Part shown: piece by piece, positions 44,106 through 56,018 of the stretch | Numbering within the stretch: the first letter of the stretch is position 1 | Layout: each line of letters starts with the position of its first letter | From: Usnea hakonensis | Taxonomy: Eukaryota; Ascomycota; Lecanoromycetes; Lecanorales; Parmeliaceae | Direction: 5' to 3' | DNA: 64,000 nucleotides | NCBI GenBank assembly: GCA_013423325.1 | Contig: BLJB01000201.1 | Location: forward strand, 210,930 to 274,929 | The notes under the pieces: generated by a model | Seen by the model: only the letters and a program-made list of their open reading frames with translations | Databases searched by the model: none | Told to the model about the DNA's origin: nothing | Made by a program: the position numbers and the translations under genes

Positions 44106-45982
44106 ATGTCAGGGTTCGAGGTCGCGGGCTTGGCGCTGGCAATCCTTCCGCTTATATTCTCCGCTGCCAAACGCTACAACACTGTTTTAAGGCCATTCCT
44201 CCGATATAAGCGCTATGCGAAGGAAGTCAAGATATACTTGAAGGAGCTGGGAATTCAAAGAACCATCTTTCGAAATGAATGTCGCATGTTGCTGGAAAAG
44301 GTCATCGACCATGACTCTGCCTCCAGAATGCTTGATTTGCTCGCACAAGAGGCCTGGTCAGACTGTCATCTGGACGCTCAACTTGTGCAGCAGCTCGGTG
44401 AATCATTGGAAGCATGTGTTGCGACCATCGAGTTGGTTGAAGAGTGTCTTCAAGATGTTGAGGTCGAGAATCAAGAGTTTGGCGCCATAGTACATCAAGA
44501 ACAGCAGGTAGAGTGTACTTATCATCCTAGGCGGGATGGGAGCTTCTTTCAGCTACCATGTTGCTAATGAGTCGCATTTAGGCAACCCCTAAGAGTATCA
44601 GACCTAGTGACTGGAGGCATAACGTAGGGAAAAAATTGTGCTTCAGCTTCTCGAAATCGAGGCTAGATCGAAACATTGCTGCACTGCGCTCACACAACGA
44701 TAACTTGAGAACGTTATCCGCCCAGACGCGACAGCTGGCTCCTATGACCTCTAAAATTTCAAACGTCTCCAGCCACATTCTCGATGACATTCGAAAATAC
44801 CAGGCGATCGGCGAAGCCTCCCGACAGGTCTATGAAGCTCTTAGCAAAGCTTGCAACAAGCATACCGAACACATTGCCCACTTCCGTGTCGAGGCTGAGG
44901 AGGTGCTCTTGGATGAAGCCGCTACGCCACAAATCAAGTTTAACTTGGCTTTTACATACATGACTCTGGCAGACCCTACAGGCTCAGGCGAGCCAATATG
45001 GTTCGTGGTAGACTCTAAAATCAATGATCAAAGGGCCAAATCTTGTGGCGGTGAGCTTGTCTGCCTCGGCGAATTGGGAAAGACGTTGAAAAGACAAATT
45101 GAGCCTGCCGTGCTTCACCAACCGAAAAAGATCAAAAAGAGTGTCAGGTTTCATACACCTGTTCAAGCACCTAGCCTGGGTCCCTCGTTGACGATGGCCT
45201 CGGACGCTTTTTCGTCCGAGAATTGTATGAAGAGAGATTTCTGCGACGACCTTCGTCGATGTTTCCAGAAACCTCGAAAAGCGAATGTCTGTGTTGGGAT
45301 CCTCGAGAATACTGAAATGTGCAAACATGTGTATCCTTCACCTTCCATGTCTCGCAATCAATCAAAGAAGGCTATTTCCCTGGGACAACTCATCAGATCG
45401 AAAGCGAAGACTGGATTTGTCGGCTGTATTCCAGTCCATGAGCGGGTAGGCCTGGCCAAAATCTTAGCAATTGCAGTTCTTCAATACCATGCCACGCCGT
45501 GGCTCCAGCTTTTCTGGCGAAGTGAGGATATACTTTTTTTCGATATCAACAAGTCAGAGCCACAAGAGCTACCTGACCTTTCCACACCGCATCTCAACGC
45601 GAGAGTCAACAATTCTAATGGACAGCCATCAAACGCTTCGACATTTGCTCATATTGCGCGTAATCCAATTCTGTTCAGACTTGGCGTCATACTCCTCGAA
45701 ATAGCGCACGCTGCCAGCCTTGAAAGCATGCAGCAGCCTAGCGATTTAACAATCGTCAAAGAAGATCAGCACTCAGAATTTTTTACTGCAAGACGGCTGG
45801 CGAAGTGTAAACACTCGGTGATGGGCATTACGTACCATAACATAGTCGAACAGCTCGTCGAGTGCGTGTTCCCTTGTGCCGATGATCTGAAGAGCGATGA
45901 ATTGCAGATTGCGTTCTACAAAGATGTCATCTGTCCCCTGGAAGAGCTGGAAAAAGGCTTCCGAAGGCTTTATGTGTCCTGA
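44106..45982 (+). CDS. DUF7580-type fungal protein
   Basis: Exons 44106-44507 and 44582-45982 (74-nt intron) give 600 aa. The N-terminus (MSGFEVAGLALAILPLIFSA) is the short hydrophobic helix typical of the family, followed by RYKRYAKEVKIYLKELGIQ and long helical segments. The C-terminal half has the conserved blocks LGQLI, GFVGCIPVHERVGLAKILAIAVLQYHATPWL (cut: RVGLAKILAIAVLQ), ILFRLGVILLEIAHA and Y..VICPLEELE. Members are fungal-specific, often sit beside HET or NLR-like genes, and their C-terminal part looks like a degenerate kinase fold. Biochemical function is unknown. ATG 44085 is also in frame, but MSGFEVAG is the usual family start. Confidence 0.82.
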
Positions 45983-48869
45983 CATTTTATTTGTACTTAA
46001 ACCAGGACTGTCCTCTGATCAAGCAGGCGGGTACAGGCGCAAGGGTCTGGAAATCTGATATTCGGATAAAAGACTAGTACTTCCAGAGTGACAAACATAA
46101 CAACTTGTTTTAGATGTGTCAGTACCATCGTCTTCCCCACGAACCCATACGATCTTCATCGAACTCCTCTTTCTCTTGAATGTCTCAATAGTGACTGCGA
46201 TGATGGGTAAGTTTGGGCTGTAAGGGATTTGTAGGGACGGGAAGGATTGGTGCGTGAGCTAGGTGGCTGGTCGGGTTTGCGTACAAGGGATTTGGGATGA
46301 GTAGAGGGGGACGTGAAAGTGGGAGGGAGGGACGAGCTTAAGGGATGGCGGGTGGTGGCGGTGGAGATCGATTGGATAAAGTTGTTTTTATCAATCAGAA
46401 AAGAGCTGGAGAGGCGTAGCGTCAATGTATTAAGCCTTAAGAAAATTCATGCAAACTTCACATGCTACCGCCATCCATGAGCAGTCTGGGCCCCTCCGTG
46501 TGCCTTCCCACAAGCCGATATTTTCTGGGAAATGTGTCGCACCTCGGAACGCACTGTCCATCTTACCTTCCTTCACATAGCATATTTTCGCCCCTTCCGA
46601 GGCAAGCAGACTGATAACAAAAAGCCGTCCAGCTGAACAGGCACCCATTAGAAGGGTGCCACAAACACCCCCTTCCTGCTCTATCTCTGCCCCAGCACCG
46701 AGCAAACTGCAGTTTGTTGAAAACGTGGAACCTTGATACGAGTCAAAGCCTGATTCTACAAAGGGAGCTGAAGCCTCGTCAGCAGCGATAGGTACCTATA
46801 TCTTGTACAGCAGGCGGGCTGCCGTTGACGCTAGTGGGGTGCTGCGCCACACCATCTGCGCCTCGGAAGTCTCCCCTCACTCTCCGGATAGGATCAAAAG
46901 TGCAGCGAGTCAATAGAAAAACTTTCTGCAGGATTGCAGAAGGTAGAATTGGACTTCTTTCTTATGCAAGGACTGAATTGGCTCGGTTTCACAACTCACA
47001 GTCGTATTCTGATTCTGAAGACCTTAACAGTAGCCATGCTGCCGCCTTGTGTGCTGTATTCGTGTTGGAACCTGGAATCTTGGAGTATACCACTCCCAAC
47101 GCGCTTCAGCTAGTCCTACGCCATGATGCTAATACCTATACGACCCACGGCCCTTTGTCATTGGCGCTTCCGCATCGGGAAAGTCGCTCCACTGCCTTGG
47201 GTGCCTCTTCAACCCCGCATCCCCATAAGCGCCAGCGTCTATACTGAGGGTGGAATTGCTTGTGATCTACTGCACAGTGGGCATCTTCAGTGAAACTAAA
47301 AACGATGCTTCACACACTTCAATCATGGGAAGCTGTCTGGAGCACGTGTTTGCAAAATCTAGGTAAGGATCCGTTATGAATTGCATCGTACGGTAGTGTT
47401 ACAAAGCACTCGTTTTGTCCTTAGTGGCTTCCTGTGCACAGTGAGCATGACAAGATAACGTGGCGATGAGAAAATGGGATGTTATAGTGCTATGCAGACA
47501 CCTTTGAGAAGCGTCGAACAAAGCAGAGAGAGACCTGTATGTTTCGAACTTGCAAGCCCATACTCATATCACAAGATCATAGACCGCTTAATAGATATTT
47601 CCTATCTCACCTAACAAGACCCTGGAGCCAGATAGGTAAGATGATCCATTTCAAATCTGGAATCAAGGATTAACGAGCGTGAGAAGATGAAGAACGCGTT
47701 CCTATGGGACCGACAAGTCATGCATAGGATACCAGATCCTGTAGCTGCTATTGATCCGCACTATCATACCTAGATGTTTGATCTTGGGGGGTGGGGGGAG
47801 GGAGGGTGAGTTCGTTTCCAAAATGGTAAAAATCACTTTAGGATTGTGGATGTTTCAAGTGAAGGCTTTGTGTTTACTACACTGGATACTCTTGGTTTAG
47901 GGATTCACTTTGTTACGGCTGAACTCAAAAGCTAAGTGAATATCACGCATCACTACTGAATGATGAATCCAAATTAAGTGAATATGACACATCACTTCTC
48001 AACACAAGGCCGAGGCTTCACAGGCTATTTAAGTCCCTTCCTTCCACATATTTTGACCATCAATCCTAGATCCTCTTATACTTCCCAACAGTGTGCCTTG
48101 GACTAAGAGCCGATATATCAGAACTCACCTATTCGTCAAAGAATTATAGTGCTGGGTTCTGGCTTGCGTTCAAGCATTTTCATGGCCCATGGCTGTGGCG
48201 GGAGACACAGTAGCATGAGTATGGCATAGATACTGCCTCCTCACCTGCAGTTGTCCTTCAGTCGAATTATTTCTTTCAGACTAGTTACACTCTTTTCACC
48301 CGCCCACCAACTTCTTTCTATATATATAGATAGCTACGATGTTCACTTCGAGTCTATAGCGCTTGGACATGGGATTTTCTGGGGCCAGATTCTTATCTCA
48401 GAACGCCACCACCAAATACGCTTTCACACGCTACCTTCAAAACTCTGCGGACAAAAGCTCTAGCATGCCGACCTCGTTCGTGGTCGCGCTACTTGCCCAG
48501 CTGTTCGAGAGTGACAGTCCGCAACCAGAGTGTTACTGCTGATCCGGTATAACACGGAAGACAACGCAGAGAGCACTGAGGTCGAGTGTGCGAGAAACAA
48601 GGCCCACGTCGCTGCGTGGCTCCGTGGTGAGCCAGCCGAAGAAGAAAATTCAACCAAACTACGAAGTGATCTGTCGAAATCATGCGAAGCGATCTGTCAC
48701 AATCATGCGTCATATATATAAATAGCACATACACCTGAGGGCAGTATCAGCGCTCATGGCTTAGTTCTTGCAGCAATCAGAGAACTCCGGGCGGGTCATG
48801 AAATCGTGACCCAGTCAGAAGGTCTAGTCAACGGAGACTTCTGTGTTGCGAATGATGGACACGGACATC
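45983..48869. other. Gene-poor interval, 2.9 kb
   Basis: No gene I can support. A 91-codon minus frame at 46430-46705 (Cys/Gly-rich) and a 140-codon plus frame at 46825-47247 lack signal peptides, splice context or known motifs. At 47933-47998 the unit TAAGTGAATAT.AC.CATCAC occurs twice, 42 bp apart. The stretch 48490-48720 may be a degraded upstream part of the ubiquitin-protease relic. Confidence 0.45.
47933..47998. repeat. Two direct copies of a 24-bp unit
   Basis: TAAGTGAATATCACGCATCA and TAAGTGAATATGACACATCA start at 47933 and 47975 and match except for two bases. Noncoding. Confidence 0.8.
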
Positions 48870-48873
48870 AAAA

Positions 48874-49513
48874 ATGCCAATACTACCAAAATGGCCCGAA
48901 GAGGACGTCAATGAAAGACTCGGGCAACAAAACGCCGCTATGAAGTCGGCCAAGAGGAAGGATTCATCTTCCCACGAGGTCTCTCAACCCAGCAAGTGGA
49001 GGAGGTTCGATGGGGACATTGTTCCCTTCTCATTCTTCAATAGAAGCCACCCAATCCAAATAGTTATTTTACCACCAGGCAAACACTTTCACTTGCATTC
49101 CGTGACAAGAATCACGAGAGAGTCAGGCTTCACACCTCTGAATCTAGGCTGCAGCACACTGATACGACTACAGATCTCCTCCTTCGCTGAACACGCAGGT
49201 GGCAAAAAAGTGGAAACTCAAAGAGCCAAGCCTACGGGTATAAGCAGTCACGTCAACGCCTGCTATATCAATTCGGTAGTGCAGGTCCTTACTAATGTCC
49301 CGATGGCTGGGCGACGTGGTTCATTACTTTCTAGGCATCATTGACTATCAGCCACCATCTGATACTGACTCATCACTACTCTTATCATTGGAAGAGGTCA
49401 TTATGGCTCCTACCTCCATCACTGAAGCAATAAATGTCGTCGGTCGGGACACGTGGCGCGCAACTCACGGTAACGGCACTGAAGAAAGCGACTACAAGGA
49501 CTGGAAGCTCTAG
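48874..49513 (+). pseudogene. Ubiquitin-specific protease (USP) catalytic-domain fragment, frameshifted
   Basis: The plus frame from 48874 has a basic Ser-rich lead and then PTGISSHVNACYINSVVQVL, the Cys box of USP-type deubiquitinases (consensus GL.N.GNTCYxNSVLQ.L; here NACYINSVVQ, catalytic Cys present). The usual continuation (N(V/I)PELxDYFLG) is found in another frame as DVVHYFLGIIDYQP, so a frameshift lies near 49300. The fragment then runs about 55 residues (SLEEVIMAPTS) and stops. The QQD, His-box and finger regions of a USP are absent. It is a truncated and frameshifted remnant, possibly of a fungal-expanded USP-like family seen near NLR and HET genes. Confidence 0.55.
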
Positions 49514-52500
49514 AACCCTCCAATGACGGAGGTCCAAAAGCTGCTGGAAACCGTCACCATAGCCCAACTAAGTACCTCCGAGACGGCCAATAAGTTCCCG
49601 AAACGGGTTAAGCTCTCGGACTCAGCCGTCGGACTGGTCATCCGCTTAGGCATTCCAACCGCCCGCTGTAATCAGTGGTGGCCTTTGGATTTCAATGCCA
49701 CTGGCTAAGTGGTTGGTCAGCCGGCACTGTCACTTTCACCCTTTTTATCACTACACAACGTCTCTACTGAAACCTATCTATCATCCTCGATCTTCAATTC
49801 TCATCAACCCAAACATCAAAGTCTTCGCAACCAAAGTCCTTCAGCAAGTCTGACCTTAACCACCCTCATCATCACTCGTGAACTTGACTCTCGACACTCA
49901 ACCGTGCAGAGGTTTCTATGATATAGGATGTCTCTCCAACCCACCCTCTTCTTCTTTTCTCCCTCACGGCTTTCACTCTTTGCCAATATCTTCCATACCA
50001 TAATTTCACACATTAAGCCATCTCTCCATTACAGACTGTACGGTGTCCTTCATCGAAATACTCACTGGAGATTTTTCCCAAGAGGTTTGTACTACCTAGT
50101 TCTTGTCCTACGATTTTACTGCGATGATCTTCTCTCCTCTATCCCTCTTACCATAAGGATTAGACACTAGAGAGGCAAGCACTGCTTAAGAAGGCCTTGT
50201 ACTCGTACGAGGATGTAAAGGGGATCTAAAAGGTGGACAAAGCATGGAACTGTTCACGAATGTGAATATGGAAAGGGTTAGCGAAATATTTTAGGGCGCT
50301 ATCCAGAAGGAGCTTGGAAAATGGACGCCGCTCTTGTACGATGAGGGGTTTCAGGTAGCGAAGGATGTGGACAAAAAGGAGCTGGACAACACTTCCGGAC
50401 CCAGAGAATCCCCTTCGCTTCACTGCAATGGAGGAGGCGCGAGATGGAAAAGGCCGAGAAGGTCAGGCTCGAGAATTGTGTCGCTCGCCAGCGAACTTTA
50501 TGATCAGATCGGTCGTGGGCTATCGACTCTAACTTTCAGCTTGCGGTCATATATTGCGAGATGGACCGTCCCCATTCATCACATGCGCTGCTGGATCTCA
50601 TGAGCGAGGACAATGCTCTGCAAACGAATTCGGGCGCTTTTGTCAGTTCAAGCACCTCTGCGCTCTAGCCTACTGCGCTACTCACGTTCGTCTGAAGTCG
50701 TCACTCTATCAAGCGGCCGTCAGAAAGAATAAAGAGCTTTCGTGGGTTCGACTCACATTAGCTGATATGCTGAGAAAGCATGATAAGGCCGACGAAGCCG
50801 CTACGCTTTTCGGCGATATCGTCAGGCCAGCAGTGAAGGACACCGACTTAATTGATCTCTGACCGAGGAGCCGCCTCTTCGATCTCCTCGGATGCGCATG
50901 CCAAAAATCTCGTATGTTTGCACTGGGTGTTTCGATCTTATCGATTGGCTGTTGCTGAAGAAGCCCTCAACTCAAGCAAGTGCGACTGACTGGCTGCGTT
51001 CGTGGAGGTAGATGGGGGATACGGCGCAAATGGACCCGCGTGGGTGCGAAAGCAGGACTTTTGTACTAGTTGGAGGGTATGTCACTGACGGCGCTGTTAT
51101 GGAAGGGTGATGGAGGAGGCGCGGAGGTGACGATGAGGAGGAGGGATCGTATATGGGTGCAGGGTCGTCTTGTGGTTGAGGGCCGCGTGCGCCTGTCGGA
51201 GGAATACTTCCTGGGCATATTACTCTTTTCCTGTCAATCTCAAGAACAATGATCAACTATCTAGCTGCTCAATATAAACAAACATGGTCACGGAAATTCT
51301 TCATTGAAATTTCGCTTTGGAGCGACCAAGATAATACCATGGCATAACTGTCACTACAGAGCCCATCAATCATTACGTCGTCCGTCGAAGAAGTCGAAGC
51401 AACCCAAAGCTAAATCTCTAACCGAGTTTTTCCATGTATTCCTCACCAACTCTCTCAGTCCACTTGAGAAGTAGCGTCTTGCATAAACGACTCTTCAATT
51501 TTTGTCTCGCGAACAGCCCTATTTCAAGCTCGTATATCTCCGACCGGCAAGAAGTGACTGGATTGACTCATTCTTCGATACAGCCATACGGCTATTGCTC
51601 CGTGTTAGACCGCGCTGAACGAATCTCACCTGCCTCCATCGACAACGTGTAGATCGATGGGTATACAACATAGAAGGTGTTGGGGATAGGCACCTCGCAA
51701 TAAGAGACCCTTCCCATTGAAACAGCAGGACTACCCATTCTTGAACATCTACTTCGATACAACGTTAGCGGCAATTACTTAATCACTTTCTTCTACGCGC
51801 CCTGCTCTTGTTTCAATGGTACACTCTAGCCCGCCGCCCCTCTAAATAATAAGACTAGAGATACGACTCGGACGACTGACAGGCTCTAGAATCTCCGAAA
51901 ACCCACATCCAGTTTTAAGATGGCTATGGACGATTGAATATAACAGGCGACAATATAGTACGGGGAGTCGCTTTACCTAGGAGTTCGAGGCGGCAAGGCT
52001 GCTGGATATCAAATAGATATCTCTGTACTCATGTTACTATTTCTCCGGTAAGATGCAGCGATAATAATATGCAGCGGTACGAGCAAGTCCAGCCGAGTTG
52101 ATCGTGAGCAACAATTGCCGCTCCAATAATACAGCTAGGACTTATCTTAGATGACAGTCACGCAAGGCTGTAGCTTTGCAATCTTTGGCAGGCCAGTTAG
52201 GGAACTTCTCGGATTCGAAATCTCCTCTTGCACCCGTTGCAACTATTTCACCAAGACGTTGGGATGGTTTCATGTGAAAGGAGAGATGAAAGCTCTAAGT
52301 ATTGCAACCTCGGCGCGCACAGGGGTAGGAGTACAGAGAGGGATACGAAACTAGCTACTTGTTGGAAAGCGGAATCTCAGAAGGCGGCAGCTAGACACGT
52401 CTCACACACCCATGATCTATTCCACTCCATACAACTATCCCCCTCGCGCTTACCCTCATAGGAAGGTTGGATGAGGTACCTGCGGGGTATAGCACGAGGC

Positions 52501-52692
52501 TGACAGACCCCTCCATCAATATGAGATACGGATATAAGATAAGACCTCCGCTGTCTTAGCCTTCCTCTTTCCTTCTCCTAGCAAATTAATTCCAATCCAC
52601 TCTCCGTCGAAAGTCATCCTTGCGAATTATCTCAACTTATATTCGCATTCCTCTGCCACATTTTTGCGCCAAGAAGCTGACAGTCAAAGCAA
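49514..52692. other. Gene-poor interval with coding-like relics, 3.2 kb
   Basis: No intact gene. Around 50170-50862 the plus strand carries coding-like fragments in different frames: ALLKKALYSYEDVKG before a TAA, KELGKWTPLLYDEGFQVAKD, and a helical piece WVRLTLADMLRKHDKADEAATLF that looks like a TPR. Together they suggest a decayed TPR-containing gene, low confidence. The rest (51.0-52.6 kb) shows no open frame of note. The 100 bp before 52693 form the leader of the next gene. Confidence 0.4.
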
Positions 52693-53139
52693 ATGTATAC
52701 GACGCAACGACCTGTTCCCGCCTATTACCCACCGGGTCAAGGAGGTCAACCGCGAGGTCATAGGGGGTATCCACGAGAACAATATGGAGCACGGCAACAT
52801 CACAATCCACGCCGACCACCACCTCCTCGGCAACAATATAATTCACGTCAACCGGGGTCCCATCCACCAATGTATTATCCATCGCCACAAGACCCGTACG
52901 TAGTCATACTATCGTCATCACTATGCAGATAGCTAAGCAATTCAGAGCCTAGCAGTACAGACGTCCGCAACAAATGAATTATAATCGGTATCCCACAAGT
53001 TCTTCTTTTGTCCGAGTTCACTTTTCAGATTCCCAGTGCCCATATAAAAGGAACAAGAACACATGCTGACGGAATTACTAGGCAGTATCGGGGTGGTGAT
53101 GACTGTTGTTGCGGCTGCTGTCCAGATGGCTGCTGTTAG
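52693..53139 (+). CDS. 95-residue Pro/Gln/Tyr-rich protein with C-terminal cysteine cluster (CYSTM-like)
   Basis: Three exons, 52693-52895, 52961-52987 (27 nt) and 53082-53139, sum to 288 nt. Introns of 65 and 94 nt are GT-AG; the second has CTGAC 10-15 nt before its acceptor. The protein begins MYTTQRPVPAYYPPGQGG, is rich in Pro, Gln, Arg and Tyr, and ends YRGGDDCCCGCCPDGCC just before the stop. A Pro/Gln/Tyr-rich head plus a terminal Cys cluster is the layout of CYSTM (cysteine-rich tail) proteins, linked to the plasma membrane and stress in fungi and plants. The cluster here has little hydrophobic content, so membrane insertion would need palmitoylation. Too small for standard ORF calls; other acceptors for exon 2 end early. 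Confidence 0.7.
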
Positions 53140-54572
53140 TGGGGATCGGTGGCCCAGTGACTGGGGTTCATGAAGCCGTGAATAATTTTGACCTGATGAG
53201 GATTTAAGAATGAGAGGAACAGAAGCTCTCTATTACTGTGATGTTGACAGATCGCGGAGATATATGAGTTCCAAGATTGTATGTTGGCGTGTAAGCTTCA
53301 TTGAGTGCAGGATATCTCTACCCTCGGCCGGAAGGAGATCAAGTTGTAACATTGGCGGTCGCGAAACAGATCAAATTGAAACATTACCCTTAACCCTCGT
53401 TGTACGAAACACCCTACGGTTGTGAAGCAGCATGAAACAGAGAAAAGGTTGTAATACATGCTAAAGATTGACCCTCGAGGGCTACCCGACTGTCTGGGAC
53501 ATGCAGTATAGCTACATTATCGGAGCCATGAGACGGACACCCTGTCCGCACAATCATTCCCAAGTAATTCATAGCACAATTGACGTATCATCGACCGCAT
53601 CTGTCTATCGTCAAGCGGGTGAAAATAGACTCGCAGAATTTGTGTTGCGTGATGAAAGCGTCCTCATACCAAATGATACATCCTCGGCGGCCAGGACATA
53701 TTGATATGGACGTCGTTACATATGATAGAATTAGTATGTCTTAGAGGCAGAATTGTATCTCGTAATAAGCATCCCTTCCCTGTGACATAAAAACCCTACC
53801 CATTCTCGGATATCAACATTGACATAACGCTGGCGGCATTTGCCCGTCTAATTTCTTCCATACTACCTCGTCTCGTCCCGATAACATACTCCAGCCTACT
53901 TTTTCTTCGAGCCCCTCCCAGTTCTTCTCCTTACTTCAACTCCGCATATGACAGGAACACTCGACTCTTGAGCCTGAGTCTCAAGATTTACATTCCTTCC
54001 ATCGATAATCGCCCCCCATTTTCCTAGTGAAGAGGCAGACGAGGGCAGAAAAGGGTAACTGTAAGAGTATAAAAGAAGCAGTCTACTTTTCATTATATTA
54101 CGGTCAGTTACTCGTAAGTCGTTGATATGCATCGTTCGTCTTCAATTGAGCCCAGGGATGCATTGGAATGGGATGGGGTTTTTTGAGCTTGCGCGGTCCG
54201 CGTTGTTATTTTGGGATTTCCTGAGACGTCTTATGGTATCGTAAAAATGATCTTGTTATCGTCATGTGGACTTCGGCAAAGGAAGGTTTCAGGCTGTATT
54301 TCTGAATGACAGATACGTACTCTTCTGGTGCATTGTGCTTCCTGGCGTTAATAAGTATATGCGGAAGACCTCGATGGATGGTATAATCGTCGAATAGCAG
54401 AACGATCTTGCCGGCATTCCCAACTGTACTCGCATATAGGATAAAGATCCCTTGGCATACACGATATTTCATCTTCCAAAGCGATTTCGTTAGGGTATCT
54501 GCGATCCAGCAAAATTCTCAAATGCATCGAGAGCACCAGAATCTCAGGAGACGGAACCTCCTTCGGTAGAAG
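53140..54572. other. Intergenic, 1.4 kb
   Basis: No gene supported. A minus frame at 54206-54472 (88 codons, GIFILYASTVGNAGKIVLLF, later NARKHNAPEEYVSVIQKYSL) has more coding character than its surroundings and overlaps a second minus frame at 54348-54536. It may be an exon of an unrecognised or decayed gene. Nothing else stands out. Confidence 0.45.
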
Positions 54573-56018
54573 TCACAACACAGTAGTCGTGGTTATAGCC
54601 GTACGACTTCCACCCCACCCAAACTCCTCATCCCTCTCTACCCTATCCTTTCCCCGCCCTTCGAACTTCATATCCATCTCCCTAGTCTCCAAAATCCTGT
54701 TCGGGGGCACAATGTTGATCTGACTACCATTTTCATTCTGCCAGCCGTACGCTGCTGCTTCACGACTCACGCTCTTGGCCGGTGGTTCGGTGTTTATAGG
54801 GCCGCTTCGAAGCTCATAGGAACCCTCGTCGCGCGGGGTGGAGAGCTTCTCGTGGGATTTCATGATGGACGAGACTTTCGTATGGACGGTGTCGAATATC
54901 TTTTTGAAAAGAGTGCGGAGGGTGGGAAGGCAAGCGGCGATTATTATTACGTTTACTTCAAGACTGTGCAGGCAGTGATGTGAATATAGGGCCCCCTAAA
55001 TAGGGCCGTAGGTGTGGATACTTACGCGTTCCAGATCAGTAGGTCGACTGTGATCCCTAATGCTCCGTCAGTTTGATTCAGACCTCTTTCGAAGCAGCTT
55101 GGAATCATACAAGTAAAGTCCGAGCGAGCCGTCAACGTTGGCAGATAAGACGTCTTCACAGCCGCACAGATGGAAGCGCTAGGTCGAGGGAATTTGGTTA
55201 GAAGGACACGCTACGTTCCATATGCTACAAAGGGTTCTTACAAGATTCCCAAGCCGAGAAACGCACTCAGACCAGCCTTTTTTTTCATACTCAGTTGAAG
55301 ATTCCAAATCATCGTGACGCCGAAAACCGCAAGAGCAAAATCTACAAATGCGGACCAGCCTTTATGCAATGTTAGCCTAGAGACCATGATCGTACTCGTA
55401 CAGGACTTGATACGCACTGGAAAGCGCAACGTCGAGATGGTTGGTTATGTTTGGATTCCAGCATGTGCCCGCCGTGGGTATCCAAAGCGTCTTTGGTGGC
55501 GAGCACTGGGCGAAGATAAAAATAATAACTATGCAGGCTGCTATGAAGGTTGAGATGGCCAGGAAATAGAGAACCCATCTCCGCCATTTATTTGGCGACA
55601 TAAGTCGGCCCATCAGAATAGCAACCGAAACCTTGCCCATTGCGATGGCCATGATACAGAACGTTTGGGAAACCCAATTGAGCTTTGTGGTCTCCTCGAG
55701 CTGCGCAGGGCTCAAGTATGCAATATGGCGAGCGCCGCCTTTGGCCGCATAAAGCGTAAAGAATACTGAGAAGGTTATTGTGAGAGCCTAAATTTGCAGT
55801 GTCAGATATTTTCTGATCCTGGTTTTTCGCTAGAGTTTACGTGCCATGGTGAAAAAAATGACCCAGTCATCCCACCACAGATTTTGTGTAATCCGTATTC
55901 GAGAATACAATCTGAGAGCAACCGCGATCAAAGACAGCGCGCACCAAAGCCACGTGACTATTAGCAACTCATGAGCTCTATTATGATTTCCGGCCGGAGG
56001 GGGAGGAAGGGCAGCCAT
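54573..56018 (-). CDS. Pth11-type (fungal rhodopsin-fold) seven-helix membrane protein
   Basis: Six exons on the minus strand: 56018-55845 (or -55841), 55787-55418, 55359-55242, 55178-55111, 55056-55026 (31 nt) and 54963-54573, about 383 aa. Hallmarks in order: WWDDWVIFF after helix 1-2, GGARH, a Cys-containing loop CSPPKTLWIPTAGTCWN, then SSWSAFVDFALAVFGVTMIWN, LSAFLGLGIFASICAAVK, WITVDLLIWNALEVNVIIIA and CLPTLRTLF. These are the conserved positions of the fungal rhodopsin domain (PF20684 type). The cytosolic tail is long, charged and Ser-rich. Members include surface-sensing receptors. The first intron is unusual: only a GC-AG junction (ATG|GCACGT) keeps the full second helix in frame; a GT-AG alternative shortens it by several residues. 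Confidence 0.82.

Noticed and set aside
46430..46705. 91-codon Cys/Gly-rich minus-strand ORF
   Set aside because: No signal peptide and no recognisable Cys spacing; could be chance in a low-A+T stretch.
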